Shown here: piece after piece, positions 37,298-44,063 of the stretch | Layout of the letters: each line of letters begins with the position of its first letter | How positions within the stretch are numbered: the first letter of the stretch is position 1 | From: an uncultured Ruminococcus sp. | GTDB lineage: Bacteria; Bacillota; Clostridia; Lachnospirales; Lachnospiraceae | Length of the DNA stretch: 64,000 nt | Assembly: GCA_946494335.1 (NCBI GenBank) | Contig: CAMMBV010000007.1 | Span: 30,341 to 94,340 of the forward strand | Direction: 5' to 3' | Program-made: the position numbers and the translations under genes | Notes under the pieces: model-generated | Databases searched by the model: none | The model's input: the letters and a program-made list of their open reading frames with translations, nothing else | Told to the model about the DNA's origin: nothing

Positions 37298-37438
37298 TTC
37301 GTGACTTTTTTACAAGATAAATATTTGTTTTTCCTCTTTATCACCCTTTCTACATTGAAACTATTTTAACCCCGTCACTATTCGTGACTTTTTCTTAATA
37401 TAGCATAGATAATAAATACTGTCAATCACGAATCGTGA
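37298..37438. promoter_or_regulatory. Divergent control region with repressor operators
   Basis: TCACGAATCGTGA (37426-37438) is a perfect 13-bp palindrome around its central base. TCACTATTCGTGA (37375-37387) matches it at 11 of 13 positions, and a half site TTCGTGAC lies at 37298-37305. They fill the gap between the leftward early genes and the rightward repressor gene, as operators of a CI-like switch do. Which promoter each controls is not settled. The remainder of 37207-37493 shows no gene. Confidence 0.7.
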
Positions 37439-37493
37439 CATATGTTTACTTTTATCACATTATGTGTTATTTTATAGTTAAAGGAGGTTCATC

Positions 37494-37901
37494 ATGGGAA
37501 ATTTTAAAAACATCTTTAAGCAATTAAGACTCTCAAACGGGTTAACTCAGGCTGAAATTTCAAGCAAAATAGGGATCTCCAGGAGTACCATAGGTATGTA
37601 TGAAACAGGTGCTCGCGAACCAGATTTTAAAACCTTGGAAAAAATTGCAGATTTTTTCAACGTAGATATTGACTATTTATTAGGCAGAAATCATAAAAAT
37701 ATCTCAACTGAAACAATAGGCAGATATTATACCAACGAAGAAACAGCAAAAGCAGCACAGGAGATTTTTGAGAATAAAGAACTTCGGGCTTTGTTTGATG
37801 TACAGCGTGATATGGATCCTGAGGATTTGAAAGCCTTGCATAATATGGCGCTTGCTTTAAAACGGAAGGAACGTGGTAATGATGATGGAACCGGATGTTA
37901 A
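37494..37901 (+). CDS. XRE/CI-like phage repressor
   Basis: The 135-residue protein has an N-terminal helix-turn-helix (NGLTQAEISSKIGISRSTIGMYETGAREPDFKTLEKIADFFNVDIDYLLG, about residues 15-63) and an acidic helical C-terminus that may dimerise. AAAGGAGG is six bases before the ATG. Palindromes just upstream are its likely operators. It should hold the leftward lysis-side genes silent. It overlaps the next gene by 23 bases. Confidence 0.88.
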   Translation: MGNFKNIFKQLRLSNGLTQAEISSKIGISRSTIGMYETGAREPDFKTLEKIADFFNVDIDYLLGRNHKNISTETIGRYYTNEETAKAAQEIFENKELRALFDVQRDMDPEDLKALHNMALALKRKERGNDDGTGC

Positions 37902-38313
37902 TGTACATCTGATTGATTTTCCTGTAAGAGGAAAAGAAATGATTTTTTCAAATGAGGATGGTACGTATACAATTTTTATAAACGCAAAACTTTCTTATGA
38001 AGCACAGCTTCAAGCATATGAACATGCTTTGAAACACATCCAAAATGAGGATTTTCAAAAAACTGATATTCAGGAAATCGAGTACACTGCTCATAAAATT
38101 GAAAAAAGCAATAACACTCCTGCCGTTTCTAAAGTTGATAATGAATGGAAAAAGAAGGCAGAAGAAAAAATCAAAAGATCGCGCAGAGAACGAAAAAAAC
38201 TCCAAAAACAATTTAGGGAGCGTCAAAAATCAATAGAGTTTCTTTTAAAACATGAATCTGAAGATTTTTTATTTGATTCTTTAGAATATGGCAGACTATA
38301 TGATGGATTATAA
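37879..38313 (+). CDS. ImmA/IrrE-like protein with altered metalloprotease motif
   Basis: The first ATG at 37879 follows GGAAGGA and overlaps the repressor gene; a GTG six bases earlier is possible. The 144-residue protein has the small clostridial ImmA-like pattern GTYTIFINAKLSYEAQLQAY, then HALKHIQNEDF and IEYTAH. Where active proteases have HExxH, this one has HALKH, so the catalytic Glu is Ala. The C-terminal half is a Lys/Arg-rich coiled coil. Active relatives cleave phage repressors; this one may bind but not cut. Family assignment is by pattern. Confidence 0.6.
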   Translation: MMMEPDVNVHLIDFPVRGKEMIFSNEDGTYTIFINAKLSYEAQLQAYEHALKHIQNEDFQKTDIQEIEYTAHKIEKSNNTPAVSKVDNEWKKKAEEKIKRSRRERKKLQKQFRERQKSIEFLLKHESEDFLFDSLEYGRLYDGL

Positions 38314-38335
38314 TATTATCACATTATTCTATGCA

Positions 38336-38508
38336 GGAATATTTATCCAATTTAACCAATGATAGAATGAACTTATATTAATATCCAAGGAGGAATACGT
38401 ATGAAAAAGAAAATTTTAGCAGTACTCATGGCAACTATGATGAGTGTATCTATTGCCGCGTGTGGATCATCCGGCGGATCAGCAGATACAGAAACCACAC
38501 CGGAGGTT
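38336..38508 (+). repeat. Leader repeat, copy 1
   Basis: From GGAATATTTATCC (38336) through the ribosome site and the first 36 codons of the lipoprotein gene, the sequence matches 40358-40536. In the coding part about 102 of 108 bases agree; upstream the match is patchier and includes GGTAGAATGAAC-like and AAGGAGGAATAC segments. After codon 36 the two genes diverge. Confidence 0.8.
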
Positions 38509-39534
38509 GCGGAAGAGACTGAGGAAGAACCATTAGATCTGACAGGAACATGGACTTCCTCTGAAGACGAGGGTTCTTATCAGGAAGCCACTATCTCAGA
38601 AAATACTATTGAAATAAACTGGATCTCTGATGCTGGTGCAACTAAATCTATTTACTGGATAGGAACATATTCGCCTCCTACAGAAAACTTAGATGAATAT
38701 TCTTGGACTTCTGAACGTGATGTAGAAAAAACAGCCTCAGCATTATTGGCTTCATCAGATGATACAAAAAATTTCACATACAAAGACGGTAAAATCACCT
38801 ACGAAGTTTCGGTCATGGGCACTACTACCACTTATGAGCTTAGTCAAACTTCTGATTCAGTTCCTGATAATGCCTCTACAGAAAAAAATGAAACTTCTAA
38901 TGAATCGGTACAACAAGGCGAGCCTTCTTTCGAAGTCACTTATCAAAATGTATCATTTCATACCGACGCTATAGGTACTATATGGTCACAAGCAATGGTC
39001 GCTGTAAAAAACACCAGCAATGACGATCTTTATTTAAACCCCGGTTCATATGAACTTACTTCATCAGATGGAACAATTATACACACTACAAGCAATATTT
39101 TTACACCATATCCTGATATCATAAGCCCAAATGAAACAGGATACTATTATGAAGAGGTAATGATGGATGCCGGAACTCCTACTGAGGGTATCAATATTAC
39201 TCCACATATTGACGCAAGCATATCACAGCTTGAAAAAATACGTCTGGAAGTCAGTAATACTGCGATCTATGATAAAGAAATGGGTGGAATCGACTTACAT
39301 GGAAAAATAAAAAACACAACAGATTCCGTCCAAGAATATATATATGTTGCTGCCATTCTTTTTGATGGAAATAATCAACCTATTGGCCAATTATGGACCG
39401 TTTTAACAAGTAGTCTGCAACCCGGTGAAGAAATAGGTTTTGAATTGGAGCCTATGGCACTTCCTGAAAACATAACTACAGCCACTGTTGCTAATTATGA
39501 AGTTTATGCCTATCCGCAACAATTTCAATTTTAA
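38401..39534 (+). CDS. Lipoprotein with FxLYD-like C-terminal domain
   Basis: The 377-residue protein has a lipoprotein signal with Cys at residue 21 (VSIAAC), then a Gly/Ser and Glu/Thr-rich linker. A beta-rich region (about 50-145, LDLTGTWTSSEDEG.. as in small ligand-binding domains) and a C-terminal FxLYD-like domain (about 295-375, LHGKIKNTTDSVQEYIYVAAILFD) follow. It lies in the lysogeny module between repressor and recombinase. In some Firmicutes phages lipoproteins at this spot block superinfection; that role is inferred here only from position and type. Confidence 0.8.
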   Translation: MKKKILAVLMATMMSVSIAACGSSGGSADTETTPEVAEETEEEPLDLTGTWTSSEDEGSYQEATISENTIEINWISDAGATKSIYWIGTYSPPTENLDEYSWTSERDVEKTASALLASSDDTKNFTYKDGKITYEVSVMGTTTTYELSQTSDSVPDNASTEKNETSNESVQQGEPSFEVTYQNVSFHTDAIGTIWSQAMVAVKNTSNDDLYLNPGSYELTSSDGTIIHTTSNIFTPYPDIISPNETGYYYEEVMMDAGTPTEGINITPHIDASISQLEKIRLEVSNTAIYDKEMGGIDLHGKIKNTTDSVQEYIYVAAILFDGNNQPIGQLWTVLTSSLQPGEEIGFELEPMALPENITTATVANYEVYAYPQQFQF

Positions 39535-39541
39535 ATTTTCA

Positions 39542-39561
39542 CCCCTGCCTCCGGGCAGGGG
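39542..39561. other. GC-rich hairpin after the first lipoprotein gene
   Basis: CCCCTGCC (39542-39549) pairs with GGCAGGGG (39554-39561), eight bases after the stop. No T run follows, so it may stabilise the mRNA end rather than terminate. The rest of 39562-39789 holds no gene I can support. Confidence 0.5.
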
Positions 39562-39789
39562 CGTTGTAGATAAATCGTCTGTAAACTCATACAGTTAAAA
39601 TAAAAACCGCCCCGACACTCCACTGAGCTGCCGGGAATCAACAAAACTGTGTTATAGAAATTAAGAAGAAACATTACAAAGCAAAAATCCGGCCGCACTT
39701 CTCCCCCAGAAGAAATGGAACTTATAAATGGTAAGTAAGATATATCTGTTGCGGCATTTATTATTATCTTGAAAGGATGGTGAATAAAC

Positions 39790-40062
39790 ATGATGTACCC
39801 ATATATGACACTGAACGATGATACTGAAATTACACATTCTGAAATGAAAGCAGACGGGAAAGTAAAAGTATATATTGAAACGCCTGATCTGAAGGATGGT
39901 TTTCATAATGCCACTTGCTGGCTTCCGGAATATAGATGGGAAGACATCAATGGGTATTCTGAAACAGAAATGGCATATTTCAAAAAACTTATCCAAGATA
40001 ACGCTCATCTTATTATAGAGTTTTCCCAGGAAGGGGGCGTCTTAAATGCCGCAAATTCTTAG
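39790..40062 (+). CDS. Putative partner of the DUF4160 protein (possible antitoxin)
   Basis: The 90-residue acidic protein (MMYPYMTLNDDTEITHSEM.. to FSQEGGVLNAANS) has an AAAGGATGG ribosome site. It overlaps the following DUF4160 gene by 17 bases, indicating translational coupling. Small proteins of this kind accompany DUF4160 in Lachnospiraceae and the pair is thought of as toxin-antitoxin-like. No DNA-binding motif is evident. Confidence 0.6.
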   Translation: MMYPYMTLNDDTEITHSEMKADGKVKVYIETPDLKDGFHNATCWLPEYRWEDINGYSETEMAYFKKLIQDNAHLIIEFSQEGGVLNAANS

Positions 40063-40324
40063 AATAGGCCCCTACATTGTATATTTCTGGTCTAACGAAA
40101 ATAACCCTTTGGAACCTGTTCATGTACACATCGCAGAGGGGAGAGCAACAGCTAACGCCACGAAACTTTGGATAACTCAATCTGGAAAAGCTATACTTGC
40201 CAATAACAACTCCAGAATTCCAGAAAAAGTTTTGAAAAAGCTTATGCGTGTTGTTGAGGCTAATAGTGCTACTATTATTGAAAAATGGCTTTCCTGTTTT
40301 GATGAAATACGCTATTATTGCTGA
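40046..40324 (+). CDS. DUF4160 domain protein
   Basis: The 92-residue protein has the DUF4160 pattern: MPQILRIGPYIVYFWSNE, then the His-containing PVHVHIAEG, a beta segment with ATKLWIT, and a C-terminal helix pair ending IIEKWLSCFDEI. DUF4160 proteins are commonly found with a small partner (DUF2442 or similar) in predicted toxin-antitoxin pairs; activity is unproven. It is coupled to the gene before it. Confidence 0.75.
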   Translation: MPQILRIGPYIVYFWSNENNPLEPVHVHIAEGRATANATKLWITQSGKAILANNNSRIPEKVLKKLMRVVEANSATIIEKWLSCFDEIRYYC

Positions 40325-40357
40325 TTTCACCTATAGACCGCTATTTTATTTCATCTG

Positions 40358-40536
40358 GGAATATTTATCCCTCCTAAGCAATGGTAGAATGAACTTGTAA
40401 AATTCTAACAAACCAAGGAGGAATACATATGAAGAAAAAAATTTTAGCAGTATTCATGGCAACTATGATGAGTGTATCTGTTGCCGCGTGTGGATCATCC
40501 GGCGGATCAGCAGATGCAGAAGCCACACCGGAGGTT
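40358..40536 (+). repeat. Leader repeat, copy 2
   Basis: Second copy of the upstream and signal-peptide segment described at 38336-38508. The encoded first 36 residues differ from copy 1 at four positions only (L9F, I18V, T30A, T32A). Confidence 0.8.
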
Positions 40537-40950
40537 ACCGAAGAGGCCGAGGCCAAGCCCGAAGCTACGGAAGAGGCTGAATCAGAGGGAGAAACCACAT
40601 ACCAGAGCATATTAGATGATTATACCAAACAGATTCAAGATGCTACACCGGGGCTTGTTGAAGAATACAATACAGAATCTGCTGATATATCTGGAGATTT
40701 AGAAGCGCTTGCCGAGCTTTCTAATAGTAAAGTAGAAAAATTGGCTGAAATTTGTAACGAAGGTGTCGGTGAGATGGCTGAACTCATGAATAAAAATGGG
40801 GATGAATACGAGACCTACGAAGATTGGGCTGGAAAATTACAAGATGTTTATATGGAATATTCTACACAAATTACAGATGCTTATACTGATTCAGCATCTG
40901 GCATGAGTACTGAAGATTTAATGGAATCTTTAGAATCTTTGCAGGAGTAA
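40429..40950 (+). CDS. Small lipoprotein with helical, acidic C-terminus
   Basis: The 173-residue protein shares its 36-residue signal and lipobox segment (Cys21) with the lipoprotein at 38401, then has a Glu/Ala/Thr linker and an acidic helical mature part (about 60-165) unrelated to the first. It lies between the DUF4160 gene and the PBECR3-like gene. Like its sibling it could act at the cell surface in lysogens; function unknown. Confidence 0.75.
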   Translation: MKKKILAVFMATMMSVSVAACGSSGGSADAEATPEVTEEAEAKPEATEEAESEGETTYQSILDDYTKQIQDATPGLVEEYNTESADISGDLEALAELSNSKVEKLAEICNEGVGEMAELMNKNGDEYETYEDWAGKLQDVYMEYSTQITDAYTDSASGMSTEDLMESLESLQE

Positions 40951-41008
40951 AGCATAACCGCCCTGGCGCCAACAGGAGTTGACACAAAAGAAGGAAGGTG
41001 AAAAGCGC

Positions 41009-41380
41009 ATGAACAACAAGGTCTTTCCGGTTGCTCTTTACAACAAATTATTTAATGAATACCTTCCTACACCATTCGATCATGATATGATCTATCAGTC
41101 CTATGGTCTGGAAAAGCATATTGAAAAAAGGCATCCGGAATGTCTGCCATACATGCGCTTTATTTCATCTATCATCTCGTCTCCTGATTACATAGGCGTT
41201 AATCCTAACGAAAGTGGTGCCAGCTTCGAGCTTGTAAAAATATTCAGTGAAAATGTGCAGATAGGTATAAAACTGGATTTAAAAGAAGATTATCTCTATG
41301 TCGCCACGCTCCATACAATCACGGACGGAAAACTGCGGCACAGCGTTGAGAATGGAAGGTTAAGAAAATTTGACAAATAG
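41009..41380 (+). CDS. PBECR3-like nuclease domain protein
   Basis: The ATG at 41009 with AAGGAAGGTG upstream gives 123 residues. The sequence EKHIEKRHPECLPYMRFISSIISSPDYIGVNP, followed by VQIGIKLDLKEDYLYVATLHTI and the C-terminal LRHSVENGRLRKF, matches the phage-Barnase-EndoU-ColicinE5-RelE-like (PBECR) group, type 3. These domains usually occur inside large polyvalent phage proteins injected into cells; here it stands alone. His in KRHPE and THLHTI-like positions are candidate catalytic residues. RNase activity is inferred. Confidence 0.7.
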   Translation: MNNKVFPVALYNKLFNEYLPTPFDHDMIYQSYGLEKHIEKRHPECLPYMRFISSIISSPDYIGVNPNESGASFELVKIFSENVQIGIKLDLKEDYLYVATLHTITDGKLRHSVENGRLRKFDK

Positions 41381-41398
41381 AATATTATCTAATATAAT
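41370..41398 (+). promoter_or_regulatory. Exact-consensus sigma-A promoter of the element RNA
   Basis: TTGACA (41370-41375), 17-base spacer and TATAAT (41393-41398), both hexamers exact. The -35 box overlaps the last codons of the PBECR3-like gene. Transcription should start near 41405. Confidence 0.85.
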
Positions 41399-41404
41399 GG
41401 GAAT

Positions 41405-41541
41405 ACAATAAATTGAGTTGCAGAGGTCGGAAAGGCTCCCGACACACTCGAAAGAGTACCTGAGATGCTGGATACGCCGCCCAGCTTGCAACTCAGTTTA
41501 AAATCGAAGGTGTTCCCATTACGGGAGCACCTTTTGTTTTT
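41405..41541 (+). ncRNA. Predicted structured RNA with four-way junction and terminator
   Basis: No protein reads well here. The segment folds into a closing stem of 11 pairs (41411-41421 with 41488-41498) enclosing three hairpins: GTCGG/CCGAC (41426-41430, 41439-41443), ACTC-GAAA-GAGT (41446-41457) and GCTGG/CCAGC (41467-41471, 41481-41485). Loops of the first and third carry GGC and GCC that could pair. An 11-bp terminator stem follows at 41507-41533 with TTGTTTTT. The exact promoter at 41370 drives it. I do not recognise the RNA class. Position between the PBECR3-like gene and the recombinase suggests a role in the element's maintenance or control. Confidence 0.7.
41507..41541 (+). terminator. 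Intrinsic terminator of the element RNA
   Basis: AAGGTGTTCCC (41507-41517) pairs fully, with one G-U, with GGGAGCACCTT (41523-41533), loop ATTAC, then TTGTTTTT. Confidence 0.85.
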
Positions 41542-41634
41542 ATCCAAGGATAGAACAGGCAGCTATCACGCCCCAGCGGTCTTAAAGAGATGCCGGATTG
41601 CCAACCGGCTGGATAATTTGCTTCAAAAAGAAAC

Positions 41635-41718
41635 CGCCCCAGTGCTACCAACACCGGAGCGGCAAGTAACATTCCGAAGAATGATACCCAAAAACCAAAA
41701 TCATTGTATCATCTTCGG
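41635..41718 (+). repeat. Two inverted repeats in the recombinase leader
   Basis: An imperfect stem CCGCCCCAGTG / CACCGGAGCGG lies near 41635-41663. A stronger one joins CCGAAGAATGATAC (41674-41687) and GTATCATCTTCGG (41706-41718), with one bulged A. Both lie in the 275-base leader of the recombinase gene and have no T run, so they may bind protein or act on the mRNA. Confidence 0.6.
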
Positions 41719-41816
41719 ACAGCCTTAGCAAGCGGAACATCCGTTCTTCGCCGGCTGTTATTTTTGTACCTATTTTTTCTTTCAACACCACATACACTAC
41801 CAAAGGAGATGATATT

Positions 41817-43184
41817 TTGATAAAAGCAGCATGCTATGTCAGAGTTTCCACGGAAAACCAGCTGGAAAACTACAGCATCGAAGAGCAGACCGACCGTCTG
41901 CAATCCTTTTGCAGTGCAAAAGATATCAAAATAGTAAAGTTCTATACAGACGGGGGGTATTCCGGCGGCAACACCAACCGGCCCGCTTTACAGAAAATGC
42001 TGGCAGATATCGAAAAGAGACAGATCAATGCAGTCATCGTTTACAAGCTGGATCGTCTGTCCCGCAGTCAGAAGGACACCCTGATGCTGATCGAGGATAA
42101 GTTTCTGGCCAATGACGTGGATTTTATCTCTGTCAATGAAAACTTCGACACTTCCACTCCCTTCGGCCGCGCCATGATCGGCATCCTCTCCGTCTTCGCA
42201 CAGCTGGAAAAAGACCAGATCACGGAACGCTTTACCATGGGACGGATCGGAAGGGCAAAACAAGGCTACTTTCATGGCGGCGGATATGCCCCTACCGGTT
42301 ATGATTATATAGACGGAGAATTGATTGTCAACGAATATGAGGCGCTGCAGGTACGGGAACTGTTTGAACGCTTCAAAAAAGGATACTCCATCCACAACTG
42401 CTGGCGTTACATGCAAAGCCATTACACCACAAAATACGGCGCCTGGAAAAGTGAGGTTCTGGTAAGAGATGTTCTGAAAAATGAGGTGTATATCGGGAAA
42501 ATAAAGTTTGCCGGAAAAACATATCCCGGAAAGCATACCCCCATCATACCGGAAGATTTGTTTTATGAAGTACAGAATATCCTGCAGCACAGAAGGTCTT
42601 ATGAATCCACCTATGGAAGATCTCCTTTCAGAGCGGCAACCCTGCTGTCCGGCTTTATTTACTGCGGCAGATGCCAGGCGCGGTATCACGGGGAGCACGG
42701 GAATTACTCCTGCTACAGCCGTACCAAGGGAAGTCCGAAGTACATTATGGATCCCAACTGCAAAAACAAAAAGTGGAAAATTGAAAAACTGGATCAGCTG
42801 GTGATCGATTTTATCTGCTCTTTCGACTACACCGCGTCCCTGCATACACCTGCTGAGCCCAAAGCGCCGGATTACTCCCGGCAGATTGCTGAAATTGAAA
42901 AAAAGATTGACCGCATGCTGGATCTCTATCAGCTTGGCAGTATCTCTTTGGACACCATCTCTTTGCGAGTGGACGCACTGACCAGGGAAAAGGATGCATT
43001 GACAAAAGCCATGGAAAATCAGAATAAACCGGCCCGCATGGAAGATTTTATCGCAGCTAAAGATAAATTCGTATCCATTTTACAGTCTGGAACTCTGGAA
43101 GAAAAAAGAGCCTGTCTTGGAATTTTGGTGAAAAAGATCGTGATAGATGACGAGAATGTAAATATCATTTTGAATGAATTTTAG
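41817..43184 (+). CDS. Large serine recombinase (integrase)
   Basis: A TTG start preceded by AAAGGAGATGATATT gives 455 residues. The resolvase domain has catalytic Ser11 in YVRVSTENQ, then YSGGNTNRPALQKML and KLDRLSRSQKDTL. A recombinase domain follows (about 165-275, with RELFERFKKGYSIHNCWRYM). A zinc ribbon comes next (GFIYCGRCQARYHG, then later Cys in YSCYS and DPNCKNK), then a C-terminal coiled coil (about 350-420). It is at the short end of the family. Its stop codon lies in the right attP arm. It is the evident agent of integration into feoAB. No separate directionality factor is recognised. Confidence 0.93.
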   Translation: MIKAACYVRVSTENQLENYSIEEQTDRLQSFCSAKDIKIVKFYTDGGYSGGNTNRPALQKMLADIEKRQINAVIVYKLDRLSRSQKDTLMLIEDKFLANDVDFISVNENFDTSTPFGRAMIGILSVFAQLEKDQITERFTMGRIGRAKQGYFHGGGYAPTGYDYIDGELIVNEYEALQVRELFERFKKGYSIHNCWRYMQSHYTTKYGAWKSEVLVRDVLKNEVYIGKIKFAGKTYPGKHTPIIPEDLFYEVQNILQHRRSYESTYGRSPFRAATLLSGFIYCGRCQARYHGEHGNYSCYSRTKGSPKYIMDPNCKNKKWKIEKLDQLVIDFICSFDYTASLHTPAEPKAPDYSRQIAEIEKKIDRMLDLYQLGSISLDTISLRVDALTREKDALTKAMENQNKPARMEDFIAAKDKFVSILQSGTLEEKRACLGILVKKIVIDDENVNIILNEF

Positions 43185-43235
43185 ATTGCAGAAATCTAAA
43201 GGCCATGTGTATGGGACTTGGATGCAACGCAGTGG
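43183..43235 (+). other. attR: junction of the element and feoAB
   Basis: Arm AGATTGCAGAAAT (43183-43195), starting inside the recombinase stop codon, precedes the core ATGTGTATGGG (43205-43215), and feoB sequence resumes after it. Offset from attL is exactly 10672 bases. Confidence 0.85.
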
Positions 43236-44050
43236 GAGTCACTGGCTGCCGCATCATCGATTCCCCCAGAGACCGGTTGACTGCTATCTTGACCAATAGT
43301 CTGATGCCCTGTAACGGCCGCTTTCCTACCCTGATCCTGATAGCATCCATTCTGACCGGAATATCCGGAAGCTTTACCGGATCACTGAAGACTGCACTTA
43401 TCTTGGTAATATGTATCTGTTTTTCTATCTTTATGACTTTTTTACTCTCCGCTTTCCTGTCTAAAATCTTGAAAAAAGAAAAGCACGCATCGTTTCTGCT
43501 GGAGCTGCCCCCTTATCGAAAACCACAGTTTGGAAAAGTGATTATAAGATCTGTTCTGGACCGCACGCTGTTCGTTCTTGGCCGCGCACTGGCAGTTGCC
43601 GCACCCGCAGGGCTGATCATCTGGCTGATGGCCAACATCTGTCCCAGCGGAAACTCTCTTTTGTATTACATGGCATCTTTCTTTGAACCTCTGGGGAGGC
43701 TGATGGGACTGGACGGCATAATTATCCTGGCCTTCATCCTCGGCTTTCCGGCCAATGAGATTGTTCTGCCTATTATGCTTATGATTTACATGAATCAAAG
43801 CCAGCTTGTTGAACTGTCCGGTATTTCCTCTCTGCGATCACTGTTTCTTATCCAGGGCTGGAACAACACAACACTTATCTGTTTTCTTATCTTTACACTG
43901 ATACACTGGCCATGTTCTACCACATGTCTTACGATAAAAAAAGAAACCGGAAGTATAAAATGGACGCTGCTGGCTGTTCTTTTCCCTACCATCTGCGGTG
44001 TTCTACTGTGTATGCTTGTCAACGGCATATCCCATCTGATTACAGGATGA
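43205..44050 (+). pseudogene. feoAB: FeoA-FeoB fusion, C-terminal part
   Basis: Reading from the core, MCMGLGCNAVGVTGCRII continues the FeoB core motif begun at 32515, then RDRLTAILTNSLMPCNGRFPTL and the remaining membrane segments, ending 44050 (281 codons). It corresponds to VLGFGCTVPAVMASRAL.. in the intact FeoB of this window. Joining at the core gives a 767-residue protein with no frameshift or stop, so only the insertion breaks the gene. It has no start signal of its own. Confidence 0.9.
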
Positions 44051-44063
44051 AATAAATTTTCTT

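Larger units (their letters stand above)
32533..43215 (+). mobile_element. 10.67-kb phage-derived element integrated by a large serine recombinase into feoAB
   Basis: The boundaries are defined by identical 11-bp cores in the two halves of one disrupted gene, and by inverted-repeat attP arms on the element side of each. Leftward genes comprise endolysin, holin, tail-fibre-like protein and three small early-type genes. Rightward genes comprise repressor, ImmA-like protein, two lipoproteins, a DUF4160 pair, PBECR3-like protein, a predicted RNA and the recombinase. Lysis genes abut attL and the integrase abuts attR, the usual prophage order, but no head, packaging, tail-tube or replication genes are recognised. 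The middle (34-41 kb) is visibly more AT-rich than the flanks. It may be a deletion derivative or a compact satellite-like element. Confidence 0.9.

Noticed and set aside
41465..41728. 87-residue frame between the PBECR3-like gene and the recombinase
   Set aside because: It begins inside the predicted RNA, runs through its terminator and through two hairpins, and has no ribosome site.
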